Shown: one piece after another, positions 56,878 through 64,000 of the stretch
How positions within the stretch are numbered: the stretch's first letter is position 1
Layout: every line of letters starts with the position of its first letter
Position numbers and translations under genes: made by a program
Notes under the pieces: generated by a model
The model's input: the letters and a program-made list of their open reading frames with translations, nothing else
What the model was told of the DNA's origin: nothing
The model's database searches: none
DNA from: Rhizobium sp. BG4
GTDB lineage: Bacteria > Pseudomonadota > Alphaproteobacteria > Rhizobiales > Rhizobiaceae
Direction: 5' to 3'
Assembly (NCBI RefSeq): GCF_016864575.1
Contig: NZ_CP044125.1
Coordinates: forward strand, 2,710,001-2,774,000
DNA: 64,000 bases

Positions 56878-58143
56878 ATGAAAGATTTCCTTTTTCGCCG
56901 CTTCACGGCACGCCGGTCCATTACCTCCAGTCTCGCCATCGTGGCGGGCTTTGGTGTTCTGATCGGCTCAGCCGGACTTGCCGGCGCTGCCGACTATCAG
57001 CTCGGCACGATGGACAAGCTGCGCATCCGCGTTGCCGAATGGCAGACGGCGGAGGGCGCGATCCGCGACTGGTCCGTGGTCAGCGGCGATTACTCGATCG
57101 GCCCGTCGGGCAGCCTCTCGCTGCCGTTCATTGGCGACCTCCCAGCCTCTGGAAAGACGACGGACGCGATCGCGCAGGAAATCGGTACCGCGCTGCAAAA
57201 GCAGTTCGGTCTCAAGGACCGGCCCTCGGCATCTGTTGAACTTGCCGAGTTCCGTCCCGTGTTTCTGACAGGCGATGTCGAAAAGCCCGGCGAATATCCG
57301 TTCGCGCCCAATCTCACGGTGGTCAAAGCCGTGAGCCTTGCGGGCGGACTTCGCCGCGCCGACGCCGGCCAGCGCTTTGCGCGCGACTTCATCAATGCCA
57401 AGGGTGACGCCGTCGTCTACACCTCGGAAAAGAACCGGCTGATCGCGCGCCGTGCCCGTCTGCAGGCCGAGACGCAGAACAGCGATGCCATCGACATGCC
57501 GGCGGAACTCAAGGATTTGCCGGAAGGCAAAGCCTTGATGGCCAGCGAAGCGGCGTTGAAGGATACGCGCAAGAAGCGGCTGACGCTGCAGCTTCAGGCG
57601 CTCGACGACCTGAAATCGTTGCTGCAGGCCGAAATCGAATCTCTGGCGAAGAAGACCGAAACGCAGACGCGTCAGCTCGAACTCGCCAAGGAAGACCGCG
57701 ACAAGATCGAGAATCTTGCCGAAAAGGGTCTGGCGCTCAGCGCCCGCAAACTGACGGCGGAACAACGCGCCGCCGATATCGAGGCAACGCTTCTCGATAT
57801 CGATACCAATTCACTGAAGGCCAAGCAGGATATCAGCAAGGCCAACCAGGATGAGATCACGCTGCGCAACGACTGGGACGCCAAGCTTGCCCAGGAGCTG
57901 CAGGATACCGAATCCGAGCTCGACACGCTCAACCTGAAACTCTCGACCAGCGATGCGCTGATGTCGGAGGCGCTGGCGCAATCGAGCGATGCAGCGCGCT
58001 TCGACCCCGAGAATGCCGCGAATATCAACTATTCGATCGTCCGCGAAGTCGACGGGCAGTCGAAGGAAATTCCGGTGCAGGAGAACATGGCCCTCGAGCC
58101 GGGCGACCTGATCAAGGTCACGGCCGGGGTCGCGATGCGATAG
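56878..58143 (+). CDS. exoF: Polysaccharide export protein ExoF (OPX family)
   Basis: 421 residues, matching S. meliloti ExoF. Signal peptide ending in LAGA; polysaccharide-export domain (YQLGTMDKLRIRVAEWQ, SGDYSIGPSGSLSLPFIGDL), then an SLBB-like domain (VFLTGDVEKPGEYPFAPN), a long coiled coil (about 160-360) and a final domain closing EPGDLIKVTAGVAMR. Works with ExoP/ExoQ in export and is needed, with ExoY, for the first sugar in S. meliloti. Confidence 0.94.
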   Translation: MKDFLFRRFTARRSITSSLAIVAGFGVLIGSAGLAGAADYQLGTMDKLRIRVAEWQTAEGAIRDWSVVSGDYSIGPSGSLSLPFIGDLPASGKTTDAIAQEIGTALQKQFGLKDRPSASVELAEFRPVFLTGDVEKPGEYPFAPNLTVVKAVSLAGGLRRADAGQRFARDFINAKGDAVVYTSEKNRLIARRARLQAETQNSDAIDMPAELKDLPEGKALMASEAALKDTRKKRLTLQLQALDDLKSLLQAEIESLAKKTETQTRQLELAKEDRDKIENLAEKGLALSARKLTAEQRAADIEATLLDIDTNSLKAKQDISKANQDEITLRNDWDAKLAQELQDTESELDTLNLKLSTSDALMSEALAQSSDAARFDPENAANINYSIVREVDGQSKEIPVQENMALEPGDLIKVTAGVAMR

Positions 58144-58156
58144 AAGCGGAGACCGC

Positions 58157-59422
58157 ATGCGGATCGCCAAATCGGCAATTATTACTCCAGGCGTGAACGC
58201 GGCCTATGCCATTCCGGCGGTCGCGCTCTCGATGTTCTGCTTTGCCTATTCGATCCGTTTCGGGCAGGCGGCGATCCTGCTGTACTATGCGCTCTGGCTA
58301 CCGCTGATCGCTGTCGACTACAAGAAGGTGCTCGGCAGTCACAGCAAGTTCGTCTGGCTCTATGCCTTCGCCGCCTTCGCCTTCCTCTCCGTGTTCTGGT
58401 CGCAGGTGCCGAGCGTTTCGATGCGCGCCAGCATCCAGTATTTCACGCAGGTGCTCTGCGCGCTGATCGCGGTGCGCACCGTCGATGTTCGCACGCTGAC
58501 GCTCGGCGCGGTGGCGGGCGCGGCGGTCGTGCTGCTCTATTCGATCCTGTTCGGCTACTACGAATATGATCCGCTCGACGGGACCTACAGCTTCGTCGGC
58601 GCCTTCGCCTCGAAGAACCAGCTCGGCTTCTATGCCTCGATCGGCATCATCTTCGCCTTCGCCGCTGTCTTCATATATGGCGAGCGGCGGCTCTGGATGA
58701 TGGTGTCGGGCGCTGTCGGGCTGATGGCCGCCTACTGCCTTCTTGCTTCGCAATCGGCAACATCGGTGCTGACGACGGCCGTGATCGTGGCGCTGCTGAT
58801 CGGATTGCGCGGCGTGCTGTTCCTGTCGCCAAACCAGCGCAAACTGCTCGTCATCGGCGGCGGTGTCGCGGCGATCATCCTGATCGTGGCGAGCGTCTAT
58901 CTCGGCGTCGTCGATCTGGTGCTGGGGCTGTTCGGCAAGGATTCGACGCTGACGGGCCGCACCTATCTCTGGCAGCAGGGTATCGAGGCCTGGAAGCAGA
59001 ACCCGGCCGTCGGCATCGGCTACCAAGCCTATTGGGTGCAGGGCTTCTCGGAGCCCGAGCGCCTCTGGGAAGAGTTCTTCATCGGCTCGCGCAGCGGCTT
59101 CCACTTCCACAATACTTATATCGAGACGGCCGTAGAGCTCGGCCTGACCGGTGTCCTCATCCTCGCCGGCACTATCCTGGCGATGATCTGGGGCCATCTG
59201 CGCCGCGTCATTGAGGATGTGCGCAACGACGAGTCCTATCTGCTGCTCGGCATTGCCGTGCTGCTGACGATCCGCTCCTTCGTCGAGATCGACGTGCTGA
59301 CGCCGTATAATGTGGGTACCTTCCTGCTTTACTACACGGCGGGCAAGCTCGCCGGGGCGCGGCAGCGCTCGGCGATGGCCGAGCTGCGGCGCTACGAATC
59401 CATACCAGCTGCACATTCCTGA
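58157..59422 (+). CDS. exoQ: Exopolysaccharide polymerase ExoQ (Wzy/O-antigen ligase family)
   Basis: 421 residues with about eleven membrane helices and the Wzy_C region (LTGRTYLWQQGIEAWKQNPA, FHFHNTYIETAVELGLTG). ExoQ polymerises octasaccharide units into high-molecular-weight succinoglycan at the periplasmic face. Begins 13 bp after exoF. Confidence 0.92.
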   Translation: MRIAKSAIITPGVNAAYAIPAVALSMFCFAYSIRFGQAAILLYYALWLPLIAVDYKKVLGSHSKFVWLYAFAAFAFLSVFWSQVPSVSMRASIQYFTQVLCALIAVRTVDVRTLTLGAVAGAAVVLLYSILFGYYEYDPLDGTYSFVGAFASKNQLGFYASIGIIFAFAAVFIYGERRLWMMVSGAVGLMAAYCLLASQSATSVLTTAVIVALLIGLRGVLFLSPNQRKLLVIGGGVAAIILIVASVYLGVVDLVLGLFGKDSTLTGRTYLWQQGIEAWKQNPAVGIGYQAYWVQGFSEPERLWEEFFIGSRSGFHFHNTYIETAVELGLTGVLILAGTILAMIWGHLRRVIEDVRNDESYLLLGIAVLLTIRSFVEIDVLTPYNVGTFLLYYTAGKLAGARQRSAMAELRRYESIPAAHS

Positions 59423-59469
59423 TCATTTCATTGCCCCGCCGCAGTCTCGCGGCATCATGAGGAAACTGC

Positions 59470-60477
59470 ATGAAGACCCTCTACGGGATCCAGTATTTGC
59501 GTGCCTTTGCGGCGCTTGCGGTCGTGGTGTTCCACGCGGCCGAGCGCACCGGTGGCCATTTCGCCATCGGCGCGGCGGGCGTCGACGTGTTCTTCGTCAT
59601 TTCGGGTTTCATCATGTGGGTGATCAGCGACCGGCGCCCGGTGACGCCGCAGCGCTTCCTGCTCGACCGCCTGAAGCGCATTGCGCCGTCCTACTGGCTG
59701 GTGACCGGCATCATGGTCGCGGGCGCGATCGCCGGGCTCTTCCCGAACCTGCAGCTCAGCGCCGGCCATCTGCTCGGCTCGCTGTTCTTCATTCCCGTGC
59801 GTTCACCGAGCACCGGCGAGATCTGGCCGGTGCTGGTGCAGGGCTGGACGCTGAATTTCGAGATGTTCTTCTATGTGCTCTTTGCCGGCGCGCTGTTCCT
59901 GCCGCGCGCTTGGCGCCTGCTGTTCCTGACGGTGGTCTTCGGGCTGTTCTTCGCCGCTGGCCTCATCTGGGATCCGCAGTCGGCGGCGCTCGCCACCTAT
60001 ACGCGGCCGATCATTCTCGAATTCCTCGGCGGCGTCTTCATCGCCGAGCTCTGGCTGCGGCGCAAGGTGGCGGGGACGAGCCTCGGTCTTGCCTGCGTCG
60101 GCGCCGCTCTTTGCGGCTTTGCGGCGATCTACCTGATGGGCGCGGAGTTCGACGAGTTCATCTGCGGACCGCTTGCCATGGCGCTGGTGTTCGGCATGGT
60201 GTCGCTGGAAACCGGCGGCAGCATCGGCCGGATGCCGGTTCTGACCTATCTCGGCGATGCCTCCTACTCGATCTATCTCTGGCACACGCTGACGATTTCG
60301 GTTGCCGTCAAGGCGGCGGAAATCCTCGGCCTTGACGGCGGCCTGACGCTGCTCGGCGCCATCGTCGGCGGCACGATCACCGGGGTTGCGGCTTACGAAC
60401 TGATCGAAAAACCGCTGCGGAAGGTCTTTTCCGGCGAAGGTTTGAAGCGCCGCGATCTGCAGCGGCGCCCCTCCTAA
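59470..60477 (+). CDS. exoZ: Succinoglycan acetyltransferase ExoZ
   Basis: 335 residues, acyltransferase-3 family: YLRAFAALAVVVFHAAERTG (His22), DVFFVISGFIMWV, FLLDRLKRIAPSYWLVT and YLGDASYSIYLWHTLTI, with about ten helices. ExoZ O-acetylates the third sugar in S. meliloti. Last gene of exoYFQZ, 47 bp after exoQ, convergent with the RND pump gene (9-bp gap). Confidence 0.92.
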   Translation: MKTLYGIQYLRAFAALAVVVFHAAERTGGHFAIGAAGVDVFFVISGFIMWVISDRRPVTPQRFLLDRLKRIAPSYWLVTGIMVAGAIAGLFPNLQLSAGHLLGSLFFIPVRSPSTGEIWPVLVQGWTLNFEMFFYVLFAGALFLPRAWRLLFLTVVFGLFFAAGLIWDPQSAALATYTRPIILEFLGGVFIAELWLRRKVAGTSLGLACVGAALCGFAAIYLMGAEFDEFICGPLAMALVFGMVSLETGGSIGRMPVLTYLGDASYSIYLWHTLTISVAVKAAEILGLDGGLTLLGAIVGGTITGVAAYELIEKPLRKVFSGEGLKRRDLQRRPS

Positions 60478-60486
60478 TCCTCTGAC

Positions 60487-63400
60487 CTACTGGGCAGCCT
60501 CCTCGGCCTGCTGTGGCGGCGTTGTGCTGGCCGCTGCCGCCTTGTTGCGGTAGCGGGCGCGCAACAGCACGTAGAAGACCGGCGTCAGGAACAGGCCGAA
60601 GATCGTAACACCCAGCATGCCTGAGAAGACGGCCGTGCCGAGCGACTGGCGCATTTCCGCGCCGGGGCCGGTCGCGATCATCAGCGGCACGACGCCGAAG
60701 ATGAAGGCGAAGGCGGTCATCAGGATCGGCCGCAGGCGCAGATGGCTCGCCTCGATCGCCGCTTCGATCGCCGTCTTGCCTTCCTCTTCCGCCTGTCTGG
60801 CGAATTCGACGATCAGGATGGCGTTCTTGGCCGCAAGGCCGATCAGCACGATCAGGCCGATCTGCGTCAGGATGTTGTTGTCCATCCCGCGCAGATGCAC
60901 GCCTGTCAGCGCGGCGAGGATGGCGAGCGGAACGATCAGGATGATCGCCAGCGGCAGGACCCAGCTTTCATATTGCGCCGAAAGCGCCAGGAAGACGAAG
61001 ATCACCGAGAGCGCGAAGATGTAGATCGCCGTGTTGCCGGTGTTCCTTTCCTGGTAGGCGAGCTCGGTCCATTCGAAGGTCGTGCCGGCCGGCAGGATGC
61101 TCTTTGCCACACCCTCCATGGTGTTGAGGGCGCTGCCGGTCGAGACGCCGGGGGCGGCATTGCCCTGCAGCGGTACCGAGACATACATATTATAATGCTG
61201 GACGAGCGAGGGACCGGATGTGTCCTTGATCTCGACCAGCGTGCCGAGCGGCACGAGAGCCCCGGTCGCCGAGCGAACCTTGAGTGCCAGAATATTGTCA
61301 CGCTCGACGCGGTATTGCTGGTCGGCCTGGGCGCGGACCTGATAGACGCGGCCGAAGGCGTTGAAGTCGTTGACGTAGGACGTGCCGAGATTGATCGACA
61401 ACGTGTCGAAGATATTGGGGATCGGCACGTTCAAGGCGCGCGCCTTGTCGCGGTCGATCTCCAGGAAATATTGCGGGCTGGAGGCCGAGAAGGTGGTGAA
61501 GACGCCAGCAAGTCCCGGCGTCTGGTTGGCCTTGCCCATGATCTGGTAGGCCGCACCGAGCACCCGGCGCATGTCCGAACCCTCACGGTCCACCAGCTGC
61601 ATCTTGAAGCCGCCGGCATTGCCGATGCCTGAAATCGGCGGCGGCGGGATGGCGATGATGAAGGCCTCCTGGATGCTCTGCAGGCTGCCATAGAGCTGGC
61701 CGATGATCTGGCCGGCATTCTGGTGGTGCTCCAGTCGGTTCTCGAACGTGTCGAAGGCGGCGAAGACCACCCCGGCATTCGAGGCGTTGGTGAAGGTGGC
61801 GCCGCTGAAGCCGGAGAAGGCGACGGCGTTCTTGACGCCCGGTGTGTTGCGGATGATCTCTGAAGCGCGCTGCACGACGGCATCGGTACGCGCGAGCGAA
61901 GCACCATCAGGCAGCTGCACGACGACGATCGCATAGCCCTGGTCCATGACCGGCACGAAGCCGCGCGGCACGATGTTGCCCATATAATAAGTGAGACCGA
62001 GCAATCCGGCGAAGACGAGGAGGGCGACGCCGATCGCCGCCCAGGTGCGCACCAGGTGGCTGACCACCCAGGAATAGCCGGCGCTCATCTTGTCGAAGCC
62101 GCGGTTGAAGCCGTTGGCGAGCGCGTTGCCGAAGCGCGAGATCGGGTTTTTCGGCCTGTGATGGGCGTCGTGCGGCTTCAGCACGATGGCGGCAAGCGCC
62201 GGCGACAGGGTCAGCGAGTTCAGGGCGGAGATCGCCGTTGCCACCGAGATGGTCACGGCAAACTGCCGGTAGAACTGGCCCGAAATGCCGGGAATGAAGG
62301 CCGTCGGCACGAAGACGGCGATCAGCACCAGCGAGATGGCGAGAACGGCGGTGCCGACCTCGTCCATCGTCACATGCGCTGCCTCGCGCGGGCTCATGCC
62401 TTTCGCGAGGTTTCGCTCGACATTCTCGACGACGACGATCGCGTCGTCGACGACGATGCCGATCGCCAGCACCAGGCCGAACAGCGTCAGCATGTTGAGC
62501 GAGAAGCCGAAGGCGAGCAGGAAGGCGAAGGTGCCGATCAGCGAGACCGGAATGGCGACGATCGGAATGATCGCGGTTCGCCAGGACTGCAGGAAGACCA
62601 GCACGACGAGGGCGACAAGGATCGCCGCTTCGGCAATCGTCTTATAGACCTCGTTGATCGATTCCGAGATGAACTCGGTCGGATTGTAGACGATGTCGTA
62701 GGAGAGACCGTCCGGGAAATCCTGCTGCGCGGTCTGCATCGCCTGCTTGATCGAAGCGGCTGCCGCCAGCGCATTGGTGCCGGGGCGGGAGAAGATGCCG
62801 AGCGCGACGGCCGGCTTGCCGTTCAGGTAGCTGTTGGTGACGTAGTCCTTGGCGCCAAGCTCGATGCGGGCGATGTCCTGCAGCTGGACGAGGCGGCCGC
62901 TTTCCGTCGCCTTGACGATGACGTAGCGGAACTGGCGGGCATCGGAGAAACGTCCCTCTGTCGTGACTGTGTACTGGAAGGCGTTTGTGCCCGAAGTCGG
63001 CGGGCCGCCGATCGAGCCGCCGGAGACCTGGACGTTCTGGTCGCGCAGCGCCTGGACGACGTCGCTTGAGGTCATGCCGTAGGCCGAGAGCTTTTCCGGA
63101 TCCAGCCAGATACGCAGCGAATATTCGCGTTCGCCGAAGATGATGACGTCGCCGACGCCATCGAGGCGCACCAGCGTATCGCGGATGCGGCTGCGGGCGT
63201 AGTTGGAGACGTAGAGCTGGTCGTATCGCGAGTTCGGCGACAGGAGATGCACGACCATCATCAGGTCGGGCGAGCTCTTTGCCGTTGTGATGCCGATTCG
63301 GCGGACTTCCTCGGGAAGGCGCGGTTCGGCGATCGCCACGCGGTTCTGGACGAGGACCTGCGCCTTGTCGAGATCGGTGCCGAGCTTGAAGGTGATGGTC

Positions 63401-63675
63401 AGCGCCATCGAGCCGTCGGCCGTCGAATAGGAGGACATGTAGAGCATGTCCTCGACGCCGTTGATTTCCTGCTCGATCGGCGTCGCCACGGTATTGGCGA
63501 TGGTCTCGGAATCGGCGCCCGGATAGGCGGTGCGCACGACGATCGTCGGCGGGGCGATTTCTGGATATTGCGCGACGGGGAGCTGGAAATAGGCGAGCCC
63601 CCCGACGATCAGCAGCACGATGGACAGGACCGACGCGAAGATCGGCCGGTCGACGAAGAAATGGGCGAACCTCAT
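60487..63675 (-). CDS. RND multidrug efflux transporter (AcrB/MexB, HAE1)
   Basis: 1062 residues, full length. N-terminus MRFAHFFVDRPIFASVLSIV, twelve helices in two halves, proton-relay Asp pair in LVLAIGIVVDDAIVVVENVE, and conserved GFVPVMDQGYAIVVVQLPDG. Exports drugs or toxic compounds from periplasm through a TolC-type channel using proton motive force. Its ATG overlaps the stop of the adaptor gene as ATGA. No outer-membrane gene follows, so a shared TolC is likely. Confidence 0.95.
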   Translation of the reverse strand: MRFAHFFVDRPIFASVLSIVLLIVGGLAYFQLPVAQYPEIAPPTIVVRTAYPGADSETIANTVATPIEQEINGVEDMLYMSSYSTADGSMALTITFKLGTDLDKAQVLVQNRVAIAEPRLPEEVRRIGITTAKSSPDLMMVVHLLSPNSRYDQLYVSNYARSRIRDTLVRLDGVGDVIIFGEREYSLRIWLDPEKLSAYGMTSSDVVQALRDQNVQVSGGSIGGPPTSGTNAFQYTVTTEGRFSDARQFRYVIVKATESGRLVQLQDIARIELGAKDYVTNSYLNGKPAVALGIFSRPGTNALAAAASIKQAMQTAQQDFPDGLSYDIVYNPTEFISESINEVYKTIAEAAILVALVVLVFLQSWRTAIIPIVAIPVSLIGTFAFLLAFGFSLNMLTLFGLVLAIGIVVDDAIVVVENVERNLAKGMSPREAAHVTMDEVGTAVLAISLVLIAVFVPTAFIPGISGQFYRQFAVTISVATAISALNSLTLSPALAAIVLKPHDAHHRPKNPISRFGNALANGFNRGFDKMSAGYSWVVSHLVRTWAAIGVALLVFAGLLGLTYYMGNIVPRGFVPVMDQGYAIVVVQLPDGASLARTDAVVQRASEIIRNTPGVKNAVAFSGFSGATFTNASNAGVVFAAFDTFENRLEHHQNAGQIIGQLYGSLQSIQEAFIIAIPPPPISGIGNAGGFKMQLVDREGSDMRRVLGAAYQIMGKANQTPGLAGVFTTFSASSPQYFLEIDRDKARALNVPIPNIFDTLSINLGTSYVNDFNAFGRVYQVRAQADQQYRVERDNILALKVRSATGALVPLGTLVEIKDTSGPSLVQHYNMYVSVPLQGNAAPGVSTGSALNTMEGVAKSILPAGTTFEWTELAYQERNTGNTAIYIFALSVIFVFLALSAQYESWVLPLAIILIVPLAILAALTGVHLRGMDNNILTQIGLIVLIGLAAKNAILIVEFARQAEEEGKTAIEAAIEASHLRLRPILMTAFAFIFGVVPLMIATGPGAEMRQSLGTAVFSGMLGVTIFGLFLTPVFYVLLRARYRNKAAAASTTPPQQAEEAAQ

Positions 63676-64000
63676 TGCGCCATCTCCATGCCTGCTGCTT
63701 CCGGCGGGATGTCGTCGCGGCTCTGCGGCAGCTCGGTCATCTGCGGTGTGATCTTCGATCCCGGGCGAGCGCGCATCAGGCCGTTGACGACGATCGTCTC
63801 GGTGCCGTCCATGCCTTCGCGGATCGCTCGATAGCCGTAGAGCCGCGGCCCCGGTCTCACCGGCTTGGTCGAAACGGTGCCATCGGCGCCAACAACATAG
63901 ACGACGCGCTGGTTCTGGTCGGAGCCGATCGCCTCGTCGGGAACGAGGATCGCTTTATAGGTATTGGAGGCCTCGATCTGCACGCGGCCGAACAGGCCCG
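63672..64000 (-). CDS. RND efflux periplasmic adaptor (AcrA family), C-terminal part
   Basis: Only the last about 109 residues lie in the window; the frame runs off the right edge. Motifs LVPDEAIGSDQNQRVVYVV, TVSTKPVRPGPR and GLMRARPGSKI are the beta-barrel/membrane-proximal end of AcrA-type adaptors. Translationally coupled to the RND pump downstream (4-bp overlap). Confidence 0.9.
   Translation of the reverse strand, partial: GLFGRVQIEASNTYKAILVPDEAIGSDQNQRVVYVVGADGTVSTKPVRPGPRLYGYRAIREGMDGTETIVVNGLMRARPGSKITPQMTELPQSRDDIPPEAAGMEMAQ

Overview
The window looks like a chromosomal segment of a fast-growing rhizobium (family Rhizobiaceae). Evidence: GC-rich third codon positions, a 23S-5S-tRNA-fMet operon end, a RopA-type porin, an oxyR/katG pair, a Rhizobium-type intergenic mosaic palindrome and a succinoglycan-type exo cluster. 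An exo cluster on a backbone of this kind suggests the R. tropici / R. rhizogenes side of the family rather than R. leguminosarum; that placement is inference.

Layout. (1) 1-1.9 kb: 3' part of 23S rRNA, 5S rRNA, tRNA-fMet and a decayed copy of the tRNA's 3' half. (2) 1.96-16.5 kb, minus strand: a type I secretion operon made of a 2960-residue animal-haem-peroxidase/RTX protein, an ABC exporter broken by a frameshift, a second RTX protein with an N-terminal membrane segment, and an HlyD-type adaptor. (3) 16.75-18.9 kb: a NarX/NarL-type histidine kinase and response regulator gene, tail to tail. (4) 19.2-26.8 kb: a Ugp-like importer (UgpB, A, E, C) with a metallophosphoesterase, a LacI-HTH/PfkB-kinase fusion regulator and a divergent endonuclease/exonuclease/phosphatase-fold enzyme. 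One 16-bp operator-like sequence occurs at both control points of this block. (5) 26.8-33.7 kb: metNIQ methionine importer, an FAD/NAD(P)-binding protein, then an FMN-reductase operon with three tiny genes and an RBBP9-like hydrolase, then a 1-Cys peroxiredoxin. (6) 33.8-35.0 kb: an IS110-family element sitting inside a palindromic mosaic element. (7) 35.0-43.97 kb: oxyR/katG, two Rrf2-like regulators, RopA-type porin, a three-cysteine Rrf2 regulator, an SfnB-like flavoprotein and a PPP-type phosphatase. (8) 43.97-60.5 kb: exoP-O-M-(L-A)-K-H, exoW, exoU (frameshifted), exoX, exoY-F-Q-Z. (9) 60.5-64 kb: RND pump and the C-terminus of its adaptor.

How the genes work together. The exo block should build, modify (succinyl, acetyl), polymerise, export and trim a succinoglycan-like exopolysaccharide. 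However exoN, exoI, exoT and exoV, known from the S. meliloti cluster, are absent here, exoU is broken and exoL and exoA are read as one protein. The Ugp-like block looks like a regulated phosphodiester scavenging system with an unusual sugar-kinase-type sensor. Methionine import, SfnB, FMN reductase and Rrf2 genes give the middle a sulfur-metabolism flavour, mixed with peroxide defence (oxyR, katG, peroxiredoxin).

Caution: three anomalies (ABC exporter, FMN reductase C-terminus, exoU) are each repaired by restoring one missing base, so sequencing or assembly deletions are a real alternative to biological decay.
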